From the NCBI RefSeq assembly GCF_031877795.1, contig NC_133971.1, forward strand, positions 16,888,825 to 16,952,824: a stretch of 64,000 nt of DNA. Direction: 5' to 3'. The notes beneath the pieces are model-generated. The model ran no database searches. It saw only the letters and a list, made by a program, of their open reading frames with translations, and had not been told where the DNA came from. The translations under genes were made by a program, and so were the position numbers. The number at the start of each line of letters is the position of its first letter. Position 1 is the first letter of the stretch. Of this stretch, positions 26,276 to 38,600 are shown piece after piece. This DNA comes from Strix aluco (Eukaryota; Chordata; Aves; Strigiformes; Strigidae).

Positions 26276-27946
26276 TACTATAAATCTTGACACTAGTCCA
26301 TGATAGAAGAATCCAATTAATTTCACAAATTAATTAGAAATATTGAAGTTATGAAAGTCATACAGGTAATGTTTCATACAGGTGAAGATGACGGGTTCAG
26401 AGCAGGGAGTGCTAATAAATGCATTGGTAACACACCTTGTTTACAAATGCATAAAGAAAACCAATGCCCACGGGTGGCAGGACCCAGGTTCTGCAGTGGA
26501 AGGTATTCAGAAATGTCGAGATTGAGATGTCTTGCTGTAATTTGAGAATTTCAGCAGCCTGAAATCACCGCAGGAACTGCATTTCTTCCTGTGATTTCCA
26601 TTTACTGACAAACCAAACACTGAACTGTAGTAAGGAGATCTGTGCTTGGTGAATACAAACTGTCGTTTGACACTCTCACTGACTCGAGATGTTTAGATAG
26701 AGAAAGCCCAGAAGAGCTTTTGCCATATGATGATAATGATAAACCCCTCCATCCTTGTATACCTATGGCGCATACTGACATAGCCCAAATTCCCAGTAAG
26801 CTTAGACAAAAAGTAGTTCTGAAGTCATAACAAAAACCCCAGGAGACCAGGGATAGCCTGGCACTTGGACCGTCTGGATGTGCCTCCTCCTCTGCAGGCC
26901 CTGATCCCTCAAGGATGCTTGTCATGGCACACAGAGCCATCCTCGGCCACTGAACTCCTAGGAACATGGCAAGACAGAAACAGGGACTACCTGGATCACT
27001 AAATCTCAACCCCTGCAGATGCATCAACCACAAAATGAGCATGTATTCCAGAAGAGCTCAAAGGACATCCTCCAGCCACTACAGGGGGTGCCTTCAGCAC
27101 CCAATAGCAAATGAAAGGCCTGCCATAAAATAAAAGCTGCCAAGTCTCAGTGAACGTTCCCCAGGCAGCAGGCAGCAGGAAAACCCTCAGCAGATCTGAA
27201 ACAAGTCAGTGATAGAAGATAAAGGGGAAATGAGGGAATTCTGACAGACTCAGAGCCATCACACCCCCAGGTGCACCCAGGTACCTGTTTGGTGCTGTGT
27301 TGGAAATAGCAGCCCCATCACAGCTCTGCACACAGATTAGATCCTCCATGCTTGCTTTGAGGGGAGTTTTGGGGCTGTCCTCACAATTGGTTTTGGGTGA
27401 AACCAAGGAAGCTCTATAGCAGGTGCTGTTCCTTGTCTCTAAGTCCCACAAGAGTAGGGGCAATGCCGAGAAAAGCCCTGAATCTCAGGATGCACCGAAA
27501 AGATCTTATAGTTGAAGGATGGTTTTCACGTGATGTAGCAAGTCTGCAGGTTGATGCAAAGGTATTAAACACCCAGACTTGGACACCCAGGTGGTGGTAT
27601 CAGATGGGGAAAGGAAACAGCTGCATTTGAACAGACATTTAATTTCCACATGGCAAACAGTAGCTCCTTTGATGTGGCTTTGAAGCAAGAAAGGTTCTTT
27701 TTCCCTTTTTACAGACAAGGCAGTGGACTAGAGGAAGGCAGATCCTTCTGTCTCAAGTCCCTCCATGAGCTTGGGGAAGGGGCTCCAAGGCAATACATGT
27801 GTTGGGCTATGGAGCAAGGCTGTCTCAACTTCAGCTTCCAGATCCCAGGACAGCACTGCAACCCTCCTACCCACTTGTGAAACCTAATAACCTTCAAACT
27901 TGGTCTTGTTTAATTTTCAGCCCACACAGACCTGCACAGCTGGTAT

Positions 27947-28170
27947 AGAATCATAGAATCATTTAGGTTGGAAAAGACCCTTAAGACCACTGAGTCTGAC
28001 CATAAGCTTAACACTGCCAAGTCCAACACTAAACCATGTCCCTAAGCACCACATGTACAGGAGATGAGCGATGGTGACTCAACCACTTCCCTGGGCAGCC
28101 TGTTCCAGAGCTTCACAACCCTCTTGTTGATGAAATTTTTCCTAATATTTTCCTAACATCCAGGAGCAGG
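27947..28170 (-). mobile_element. CR1 LINE 3' end, about 220 bp
   Basis: Plus strand opens ATAGAATCATAGAATCATTT and continues GGTTGGAAAAGACC, the reverse complement of the CR1 3' terminus. It shares its 3' sequence type (AAGTCCA..., CCCTGGGCAGCCTGTTCCA) with the copy at 23.6 kb. Confidence 0.93.
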
Positions 28171-28459
28171 GGGAGGGGAAGGTGTTGGGAAATTGATTTG
28201 GAAGGTTTATTTTCATATCTTTTTTATCTCTTAATTTCACTGGTAAAAGGCTGTCAGGATTTTCCTTCACCTATTCTTTTCAGGAAACTGCTGTTTAGCT
28301 ATGAAAGGAAGTCCAAATCTTTGCTTTCTACACATTATTGATATGGCACAGCAACTGGATGCAAAGAGTGATCTACTGATTTTCCTACCTCAAGAGGAAG
28401 ATTTTCCTACATCAAGAGACCTGCCAGAAAAAAAATTGTTACTAAATGGCTTATGCACC

Positions 28460-29350
28460 TAGATTTTTGAGATAACAGAGCTTAACAGCAAACTCCTGAG
28501 GCTGGGTAGTGAAGTGCTAAGGCTTGGACAATGGGCCCAAGCCAGAGTTGACCTATAGATGAATCCTGTATATTTTATAACTGATAACCATTGTGCTTAT
28601 AGATATTACACTAAGTTATAACAAACTACCTACTCTGATGTATATTGAAGCCTGAACAACTGGCCCTGAGCCAAAGCTGCTAACTCAGTATGTAGTCATT
28701 AGTGAAATATGTATGGAAGATGTAGCTCTCTTGAATGTATCTTTATCTTTCTTCGTGTGTGGATAAAATAACAGGGTCATGGAGACAGTTGTCTGGCCCT
28801 GTGACCTGATGTGTGACCTTGCTCATAATCCAATTAGATAAGCAGGGAGACTCCCTTAGCTTCTCCCTTGAGCCCTGGCCAGGCTCTGGGGGAATCTAAT
28901 ATGAGATTGAAACCAGATATTTCCGCTTAAATCAAAGGTGCCAGCTCTTCTGGCTTGCTGATTTTTGGGTATACAAGGCTGGACCCGCTTGCAGCAACTT
29001 TGGATGCCTCACCTACGGGTGGACGCACCACGTAGGATTTCCCACTTGCTGGGACAGGCTCTCCAAATCCTCGCTGTAACCGGGGCTGCCCAGCGACTGC
29101 GGATATGGATGATGGTAGTGTATGCAAGTGGTGATGGATCTTTCTTAATCACTGTTCTCTCTCTCAGGTAGTAATGATTTGATACATTACCCTAATTTTC
29201 CTATTTGTTTGAGTGCACTATTCTGTCTTTTCTTACCGTATGTTTTCTGTATTATTCTGTTATATTATTTAATTATTTCCAGTAAAATACACCTACTCTT
29301 ATCACTCTGGTGTCTGAGTTTAATCGGTATCCCTAATCAGCAAAACAGGT
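28460..29350 (+). mobile_element. Possible LTR of another ERV family
   Basis: This stretch ends with AGTAAAATACACCTACTC, then GTGTCTGAGTTTAATCGG and CCCTAATCAGCAAAACAG. That arrangement resembles the polyadenylation region and 3' edge of avian ERVL-type LTRs, where a sequence such as ACGCTGGTATCTGAG follows the AATAAA. The 5' edge is uncertain and no coding region adjoins. Alternatively it is ordinary intergenic DNA. Confidence 0.35.
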
Positions 29351-29929
29351 AGCCAGGAGTATATATTTTCTAGGCTAATAAATAATGCTTAGTGTGCTCT
29401 GTCAGGCACTCTGAGTAAAGACAGGATCCCACAGGTTTTACGTACCTCTGACTTCAAGTTCCACTTGTGCTCCCTCGCCCTTCCCCCTCAGGACTGGTGT
29501 ATATGTTGAAGTTGGCTTGCGTGTTTCTAAACTCCATTGCCCTAACTCATGCCTGCTCTGTGGCTGGGCTGTGAGCCTTCTGTTGAGAGGTGATTGCTTT
29601 GCACTTTTCTATATATACACATAGAGAAAGAAAAAGAAATCCAGCCTCAAAGAACCTGCAGTCTAACTGGCATAAAGTAAAGGACTTGGAGAAGGCACAC
29701 TCATTCCCACTGTGCAGGCAGGAAGCAAAATGCAGTATTTAAGAACTGAACACACACAATTATTCAAGGGCTTCATTTTCATGAACAGAAGTCAGCATCA
29801 TCTTCCTCTGAAGTCTGGTGGTTATCATAAGGCCAAGTGCAGGGAGGGAAACAGCAGCTGAAGAGAGACTGACCCTCAACTCCCTTTCCCCAACTGTCTT
29901 GTAGGACAGCATTTTCTCCTTCAGGATGC

Positions 29930-30357
29930 TGTCCTAGTTTCATCCAGGATAGAGTTAACTTTCCTTGGGCTGGGAGGGAGCACAGCTGGAGGGCCAGGCC
30001 CGGATTGGTCACTGGGGTATTCCATATCATTTGACGTCATGCTCAGTATATATAGGAGGTGCTGTCTCATACCTGCTTCCAGTTGGCATGGCAGGATTTT
30101 TCATGCAGTTGGGATCGCTGCTGGGGGTGGGCTGCGTGCCGGTCGCTGGGTGGTAAGCACCTGCATTGTGTATTGCACATTTGGACCTCCTATTGTTACT
30201 GTTGTTTTGCTACTATTACTAAACTGTTTGGGGGTTTTTTTATTCAATCTACAAATTCTCCTTTTTTTGTCCCTCCCTTATTTCACCAGGGGGGGGGGGC
30301 AAGAGTATGTGACTGGGTGCGTGGTGATTGGCTACTGGCTGAGTTCAAACCTCAGCA
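29930..30357 (+). mobile_element. Solo LTR, TGTCCTGGTTT family, copy B
   Basis: Begins TGTCCTAGTTTCATCCAGG and AGAGTTAA, matching copy A at its 5' end. A TATATATA box lies near 30050 and a G-run with T-rich sequence precedes the end at TTCAAACCTCAGCA. Flanks GATGC (29925-29929) and AATGC (30357-30361) could be a 5-bp target duplication with one change. Solo, no coding part. Confidence 0.7.
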
Positions 30358-30359
30358 AT

Positions 30360-33300
30360 GCACAGTAGAGAGACTTAGCAAATGTGTTAAGTAGGTGTGC
30401 TATATGTCTGTGTTTGCCACCGCAAATCAGCATGCTTCTTGTTCCTCCAGGGAACTCAACAGGAGCAACCTCTGTTCTGTGTAAACCACCTGAGCAAGAT
30501 GATACCCCAATTTGTTCTCCTGTCGCCCTTGTCAATTTTCTGGTCTCATGGCATAAAATTCTCTTTAAAAAACACTGCAGTTTGACTTGGACATCAGAGA
30601 TAGAAGAAGAACAATACTAACAACAACAATAAGGAAAATAGTTTTCTTCTGATTTTGTGGCACTCAGTTGTAGGACTGCTTCTTCCAAACGGAGCTATCA
30701 CTATTAGGCATGCAGAGGAAGATGAGCTGGTTGGCAGCACAGTCACACTGCAAAGAAGTGACAGGAAGGTAGAGGAGAAGTTGCAAAAAAAGAGGGTACT
30801 TGGACAGGGGTGTATTAGAGCTTTTTGCTGAACTTTTGATTAAATATCCATAGCAACCACACAATATGTTGTCCTCTATATGAAAATGGAAGGTATAGAA
30901 GAGAAATGGATTGAGTGAATTTGTTTAATAAGAAAAGAGTTTGTCTACAATGTGTTAAACCTTTATTTCCGTGTTCATAACCCCTTGCAGTAGCATGTTT
31001 AGTAAAACTTCCTAATTTCATGTCTGTAGTTTACCATTTATGCTTATAGTGTGATCGATAAATACAGCTTTGTAGCCTTTTACTGTGGGTTTAAAATTAG
31101 CAACACAATTTTTTTGTAAACTCTGAGTGAATCAACTCTTTCCATTTTCATTGTTCCTCAGAAATAAGGATTGATGATGAAAACCTACTGAACATTTGTG
31201 GAACAAACTGGTAGAAGAGGAGGGCATAGTCTTTTTAGCACTATGGGCATGCTCCGTAAGTCCAGACTGGTTTTGAAAAGGGGCCAGATCTGAGCTGAGT
31301 GGCAGATGGGAACAGGCTGTCCTTGCAACTTTGTCAGAGAGGGACTGAGGAGAGGCATGGTGGACAGCAAGAAGGAATCACCCATCATTGCATAGTACTG
31401 CACAAGTAGTATGTTAGAGCAGGTATCTCTGTAGCAAATTCAAAATGAAAGTAGTATTATTGAGAGGTTACTTGCCCTGTGGGAGACTTATTCGGAATAT
31501 TCGTCAAATGGAAATGGACAGTTGAACCATATCCAAGAGCAGTAATGGAGACTGCTATCAAATCTGTTGGCCGTTTCATCCCTGCAATGGCCAGATGCCC
31601 AAGCAAAACATCACAGGGAAAGCTTAAATCATCCTAATGAAACAGAAACAGTTACTGAATGAATTTATCCCAGCATGTTCAAACGCAGATCTTTTATCAG
31701 TAGTTTGAAGGTAACAAAAGTATAGTAAGAAAAATGTGTCATTTTCTAGGTTTAACCATATGCAGTTTTATCTGTTCATTTAAGAACTGGTGTAGTCCCC
31801 ATTACATATTATCTGAACTCAGCCCTGGTATTCAGAAACAGAAATTAGTTGTATTTCTTTCACAGATTGTTTTTACCTTCGCATGTAGGTGAAATATTTC
31901 AGACTTACTTCAGTGGGGGGAGAGTCAATAACAGAATTATCCCTAACTATTCCGAGAACTCCCCAGACCACTAAAAAACTATAGTGGGATGGAAAAGGAC
32001 ATTCTGGCATGATTCAGGATAGCTTTAGTTTCATGCAGTGTATGATGAAGCAGAGCCCAGTGCATCTGGGTAAATAAAGAAATAAAGCCTGAAAGAGGAA
32101 GAGCTAATAAGGTGTGCTTTTTCTCAGTCTCTCTGAACTTGCACAAAATTTCTGGGAAATGAATGCATTCACACAGGCAAGTTGAACCGAATGCAGTTCT
32201 GCCACTGCTTCAGTGAAGTGTAATGTAATAGAAATTCTTGCCATTATGCGCAAAAAGCTGCACCTGAACCCACCTTTTGCGCGGGTAAGAGGTGAACAGA
32301 TCCCTACTCCAGGATATTTCATGCAAAATTACTCTGCTATTAGTAGGGTTTGTATGTTTTGGGTGTTTTTTTCCTTTTCTATGCAAAAATACACTTCAGA
32401 AATTCTTCAGGGCACTGCTGAGACGAAAACATGGGAAACTCTGTTAAAAAGGTCACTATTTATCAAATAACAGCAACTGTTACAACAAAGGTTTTTACCA
32501 AAGTCTTTGGTATGACAAGTTCTTAACTGAAACCATAAAAATCCGCAGCGTGAGAACAGATGAAGGCCCCTCCAAAGTAAGCCCATCACAGTTTTATGCC
32601 CAGCCACGATCCTCTTCGTAAGTCTGCACACTTCCTATCTGTGAAGTTCAATGTCAAATAAAATGCACCGAGAAAAGCAAGCAGCCCATGAGTGTGTGTG
32701 TGTGTGTGTTCATAAATGGGAGTCCCCAGGCTAGTTTTACACACACAGAGGGAGGGGGGTGTGTATGGGGGGGTATATACACACATGAATGTATATACAC
32801 CTGTATGTATAAATGTGTGTTATATGCATACGAAAGGCTGTGTGTGTAAAGTTTCAGTTGTACATACTGCTGTATGTCATTATGAATGTCTTCTTTCTTA
32901 CAGAAATTTGCAGTAAGGGCTGGCAGGTGTGAGGAAACGACCACATTGATTGCTACATAGACTCTCAATGACACTGTCCCAGCAACCTGCCAGAATGGTT
33001 ATAGGAAGAGAAGTACACTGAGCTACAGTAAGAGACAAGGGAGAACCCGACAGGCCAAATCAGTGTCCACGTCATGCCATTACGCCATTCAACGGACACT
33101 AGTTTCTGTTGATGCCACCACTGCTGTTGGCATTGCCTTAGTGGGAAGGGATTCCTTCTACAGTAAACACAAGAGTCACTTAGAGAAATTGCCGTGGAAA
33201 CAGATGCTCTCCTTGTCACTCGCAGAATGCTGAAATTCAGCTTTCGAGAACAAGGGGAGGTAGTAAAGCAAGTACACAAGTAATGCCAGTGACCTGTCTC

Positions 33301-34330
33301 TGAGATGGGTCCTTCAGGCTGCCTGCTGAACAGGTCAGTGGCACCACCTCAGGCACACGGCTCCACAAGCTGCACATCGATGGGTGTGTGTGACAGAGGC
33401 AGCAGAAGAAACAGAGAAGGAAAGCAGACCATAGCGCTGTATTTAAGTCAGTATGACCCTGCAATTCACACCTGAAAATCTGGGTCACTCTTTTTCATTC
33501 CGCCAGGCACGTTTCTGAAGAAAACATGGGTCTGTCTCCAGCCATCCTCCCACAGCTCCCACTGTTGATCTCCCCCTCACTTACCACTGGCAAACCCTAA
33601 ATCCTATCTAGAAGACAAGATCTTTAATCTTGGACCAAGTGAGGCATCCTTGAACTGCCTTGAAGCCAGCCTCTGCCTGCTAAAGCTCATCATTGAGGAA
33701 AATGAATTAAAAACAAAGGAATAGGATAGCAACTCAATATCACAAAATATCAACCACTGACTCACCAGAACAGGTAATATGCTACAACAGCCTTTGCTAA
33801 AGAGAGCACAGTCTGCACAAAAGTACTCCTTTACCTGCATAGATGGGGTAGAAGGCCAAGCCAGCATCAAGACAAGTTTCCTTAGCTTCTCCTTAACTTT
33901 GCAGGATCAGACCTGGGCTGAATACTAAAGCACAAGCCATTCCCTGCCTGTTCTGAGCCATAAAAGTTAGCTATATTTATAAAGAGAGGTAACAATAAAT
34001 TAAGACTAGTAGAGTTAGAAAGAAACTGTAGATGGGTAGTGTCACTCTATATTTAACATTTTTATTTACTCTGCATCTGTACAGCATGTTTCTGGTATTC
34101 ACCTTTGATAAGTTGTCAGCATTTGAAGGTTTTATTAAAATTTATACCTTCAAAAATTGCTGTTTCAAAGTTTGAACCTTCTGAAAGACGAGACTGAAGC
34201 GTGTATGTAAAAAATTTTATATCCCACACTGACAGTGTAAATAAAACTCCTCCTGCATCAATGTTGTTTTGTACTCTGCCACAAATATTTTATGTGAACA
34301 TAAAATATATATTTTTTTAAATAATATAAC
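30360..34330. other. Intergenic stretch upstream of MARVELD2
   Basis: About 4 kb with no recognised exon. It includes a TG/TA-rich microsatellite (listed separately) and an AT-rich block at 34200-34330. I see no trace of RAD17, which lies upstream of MARVELD2 in human. Confidence 0.5.
32690..32860. repeat. TG/TA-rich microsatellite cluster
   Basis: A (TG)n run at about 32692-32709 is followed by interrupted ACAC, GTGT and TATATACACA stretches and G-runs. Alternating purine-pyrimidine sequence of this kind is prone to slippage. Confidence 0.85.
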
Positions 34331-34599
34331 TTGGACACATGTTGGATTACACTGGTTTGGACTCCTTTTCTGAAAACATTTCCATCATTTATCAGGGGGA
34401 AAATCTAACAGTCAAGCAGAAGTCCCCGTGCTCTCCGCGTTCTGTACAAGTAAGTTCACAGTGCAGCATGCCGGTTTCCTCCTTAACCTGCAGTTTTGCA
34501 GGGGGAAAGAATAATCCCGTGTTTGAGGTAGGACACGAAAAAGCGGTTTTCATTTGTCCGAACGGTTTCCCTGTAACCGGGGCGGCTCCACCCACCCCC

Positions 34600-35640
34600 C
34601 CCCCCCCAAGTCACCAGGCTCAGCGGTCCCGCGGCGGCCTCGGCGCAGCTCCCCGCGGCCCGCAGCGGCGGCGGTGCAGCGGGCGGGACAGCGGCCGCTC
34701 CCCGCTGCAGGCCGGCCGCTCCCGGCTCGGGAAGGCCCGCCGCTGCCCGCCGCGGCTGCCCGCCCGGAAGCTCCCGCCGGCGCGGGCGGAGGCGCCTGGG
34801 CCGCCGCAGGTGAGGCCGCCCGGGTGGGGCGGGGCGGCGCAGCGCAGGTGCGGGTGCGCAGGGCGCGGCGCGGAGCGGCGGGTGCGCCCGGGCCGGGTCT
34901 CGCCAGGCGCTCTCCGCCGGGATCGTCCCTTTTCCTCCACCCGGCGTGGCACCGGCCGCCCTTCGGCCTCCGCAGCAGTTTCCTCTGTCGCGGGCACGAG
35001 AGGCGGCCGAGCGGGGCTGGGCCGGGCGCCAGCCATGTCGAGGAGCGCCAGCTCGGGGGGTGGGCGGCCCGGCAGGTCCCCGCTGCCCCGCGGGGCCGGC
35101 CCCGGCTGCCCGCTCCCGCGGGACGCGGAGCTGGGGGCCGCCGCCGCCCCCTTGCCGCCGCCCCCGCTGCCGCTGCAGCCCCCCTTCGGCCCTGACGCCT
35201 GCCCCGGGGAGGGCAGTCCCGGCCCGGGCAGTCCCGGCCCGAGCGGGCCGGCCGAGCTCAAGCCGGTCCGGCGGTTCATCCCGGACTCGTGGAAGAACTT
35301 CTTCAAAGGGAGGCGCAACAACGGCTCCAGCTGGGACAGCGCGGCCTCCGACATCAGGTACATCTCGGACGGGGTCGAGTGCTCGCCGCCGCCCTCCCCG
35401 GGCCCTCTGCAGCCGGAGCCCCGGTCGGTGCCCGGCTCTTACAAGGATCCGTACGGAGGATCGGGCGGGAGCTACCACTCGCGGAAGGAGGCCGAGGCCA
35501 TGCTGCCCGCCGACCCCTTCGGGTCGCTGGAGCGGCGCGCTGCCACCGGCCGGGCGTACAGCGAGCGGGTGGAGGCCTACAACCTGCGGTACGCCTACAT
35601 GAAGTCCTGGGCCGGCCTGCTCAGGATCCTCTGCGTGGCG
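34600..35640. promoter_or_regulatory. CpG-island-like block at MARVELD2 5' end
   Basis: About 1 kb of very GC- and CpG-rich DNA that begins abruptly after an AT-rich region and covers the presumed promoter, 5' UTR and first half of coding exon 1. No TATA box stands near the start codon, so a CpG-island promoter with dispersed starts is likely. Exact start sites cannot be read. Confidence 0.7.
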
Positions 35641-38600
35641 GAGCTGCTGCTGGGCGCCGCCGTCTTCGCCTGCGTCACGGCCTACGTGCACAAGGACAAC
35701 GAGTGGTACAACATGTTCGGGTACTCGCAGCCCTACGGCTACGGGGCCGGCGGCGCCTACGGAGGCTACTCCTACAGCGGACCCAAAACGCCCTTCATCC
35801 TGGTGGTGGCGGGAATGGCGTGGATAGTCACGATCGTGCTGCTGGTGCTGGGCATGTCGATGTACTACCGGACTATCCTCCTCGATTCCAACTGGTGGCC
35901 TCTGACCGAGTTCGGCATTAACGTCGCCTTGTTCTTTCTGTACATGTCGGCTGCCATAGTGTATGTAAACGATACCAACCGAGGTGGGCTCTGCTATTAC
36001 CAGTTGTTTAAGACGCCGATAAATGCATCTTTTTGCCGCGTAGAGGGAGGTCAGACAGCCGCGATCATCTTCTTGTTTGTCACCGTGATCATCTATCTAA
36101 TCAGTGCGGTGGTTTCTCTAAAGTTATGGAGGCATGAAGGAGCCAGGAGGCACAGGGAACTAATGGAACAGGAGGTGAGTCCCGAGTTACTCTGTGTCTA
36201 CTGGGTATGCCGTGATGCGGAGCACTTGGAAGATCTTTCCATGCCGTAGACACAGTCCTGACAGGTGTCTTCTCAGCAGCAGGTCTTGGACGGTGAACTT
36301 CCACCAGTCTTAACAGTTTTTGATATCACCAAGTGAAAGGCATTTTTAAGATGTCTGATCCAAATTTTTGGACTTTTTTTTTTTTTGGTAAGGAGCTGGC
36401 TCTGTTCTGTTTGTAATACTCAGCTCTTCCTGTGTCAGCTGATGAACTACTTCCTGGTGTATATTTTCCAAACAAAGGAAGAAGTGAACAATATGCTTGT
36501 TCAGCTGTGCAGTAGAGTTAGGCTTAAAGCCACCTAGCATTTATTTGAAGACTGGGCTTTCAGCACATTAAGTGCTAGTGTGAATGACTGTAAGAACATG
36601 AAATACTGATTTTTACTTTGCAAGCAAAACTCCAAGTACTACTTTATTTTTACTTTTCAGCTTTCTTTACAATAGTTACCAGAAAATAATAGTAATAACA
36701 GAGTTGGCTAGATTTTGGTGTCTCAGATTTCAATCAATATCTTTATCACATCAAGTATTTAGCATTGCTGCTGGCCTTGCCCTTACTAGAAGTGTTCAAT
36801 ACTCAGCTGGTTAATGATAAACTGTAATTGCTCTCAGCTTGAGAATTCAGTCATTTGTGTAAAACCTCCTTCATGAGAAAAGACCACCAAAAAAAACTTT
36901 AAAAAATTAATAAAACTTAATATAGCATAAAAATGAATGTACGTGAGGCCTACATAAACCTAACTTAAGGAGCAGTCAGCATTTAAGTGATTTTAGTAGG
37001 AGTGACTTCAGACTGCAGTCACAGAGCAGAGGAAATGCAACTTTGATTTGCAGCATTTTCATTTAACGCTGGTTTTCATTTCACCATCTAATACAAAACT
37101 GAGACTCCCTATTTGAAAAGTACGTTGCAGCTCTTTGACAAAAGTTTTTTAATTTAACTTTTAATATGTCCAGCAAGAATGAGATGATTGCTGGAATTAT
37201 ACAGAAAGTGTCCAGTTGCTCTTCCCTGTTAGTATCCATGTTCTTTTATTCCAGTCACATAACATTTCTAAAGGGAATACTTCTGTAATACAGGTTAGGC
37301 TCTGGAGAGTGCTGTGCAAAACAGCTGCTGGTTGAGCTACTGGTTAGTGCAGTGTTGTGTTTTCTAGGCAATGAATTAGCCTGCAGAGTGTCAGTGAGTT
37401 AATACGGGCTGAAATGTGAAATAATGAAGGAGACTGGGAGGTGAATGAAGTATTTCCTGCAAGCTGTTCATTACAGCTGTGCTCTGGGAGATCCTGTTCT
37501 TGTTCTGCATTTTGGGTAGTGTTTTCGTTTCACCATTCTTAAACAGTCTTTAAATCAATTACTCTGTAAATATTCCTTATGCTAAACTTCTTTAAACCTA
37601 AATATAATGTAATTCTCTGTGCAGCGTGATTTTGGAAAAGTTTAGATTAAGAGTGTGTCCTGTTGCATACTATTTTTGCTGAAAACAAAACTTACAGTTC
37701 TTTCCATTTTTTGATAGATGAAAACACAGTCCTCTTTTCCAGAAAAGAAGGTAGGAAATTTTTCTGTTTACTGGTATTTCAAAATGGTTGTTCTTTTTCT
37801 TGTGACTATTTTGACCTATGTCTTTATTTACTTATTTGGCTTGGAAGAGATTAGGTTTAATTCTTTAATGTAGTCCAAACATTTTCCTACCTAGAAGATT
37901 CAGAAGAAGCTTGCAAAAAAGTTAACTACTAGTTAGACTAGGTTATAAAATCTACTGTAAATAGCAAATCTGATGACTGCCTCTGTGTGTTCTTACCCTC
38001 TTTTATGAAGTGACAAGTTCTGTAGTGTTTATCACAGAGTTTGGCAGACATGGCAGGTCATCTGATGTGCTGTAGGTTTTGGAGGCTCTTTCCTCCTGGC
38101 TGGCTGCTTAATTTGGAGGAGAGTCGGTGGAAGCACAGTGGGGAGGTGCTCTGTGAGTTGAGCTTGTTCCTGTGTCTCTGAGACGGCTCCCTCCATCCCT
38201 CCAAAGACCACCTTGCTGGTTTTGAAGTATCAGCAGTTAGTGCTTCTGCCGCACAAAGGTGCAGTTGCATACACTATAAAGACTGTGTATGATCTTAACA
38301 GCAGATGTTAATGATTTCTAAAGAATTGATGGTCTATTTATTTCAGTCATAAATGTCTCCTGTTAAATACTGTGAATTTCCCCAGTTGCTTCAGTACTGG
38401 ATCAGGATCCTTTTTTATGTGTTCCAACAAGACTCCACATGCTTTTATTTCTGGATCAGGAGATAAATTGTGCAAAGGGAAAGGGAAACTCTGGAGAACT
38501 GAGTGATTCCTGTTCATTCACAAATTAGATGGATATCTGAGGAAACTTCCTTAAATCGTTTTTTTAAGACATCCAAGGCAAATCTTTCCAAGCCCCAAGA

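Noticed and set aside
25826-26290. 154-codon plus-strand frame
   Set aside because: It lies entirely inside an antisense CR1 tail.
34339-35034. In-frame upstream extension of the MARVELD2 first exon by more than 200 codons
   Set aside because: The extension crosses an AT-rich region, a C-run and the GC-rich promoter, and does not resemble any tricellulin N-terminus; the family start fits ATG 35035.
34483-35691. Long minus-strand frames over the MARVELD2 CpG island
   Set aside because: Very GC-rich DNA has few stop codons by chance; these frames mirror the real exon and show no family motif.
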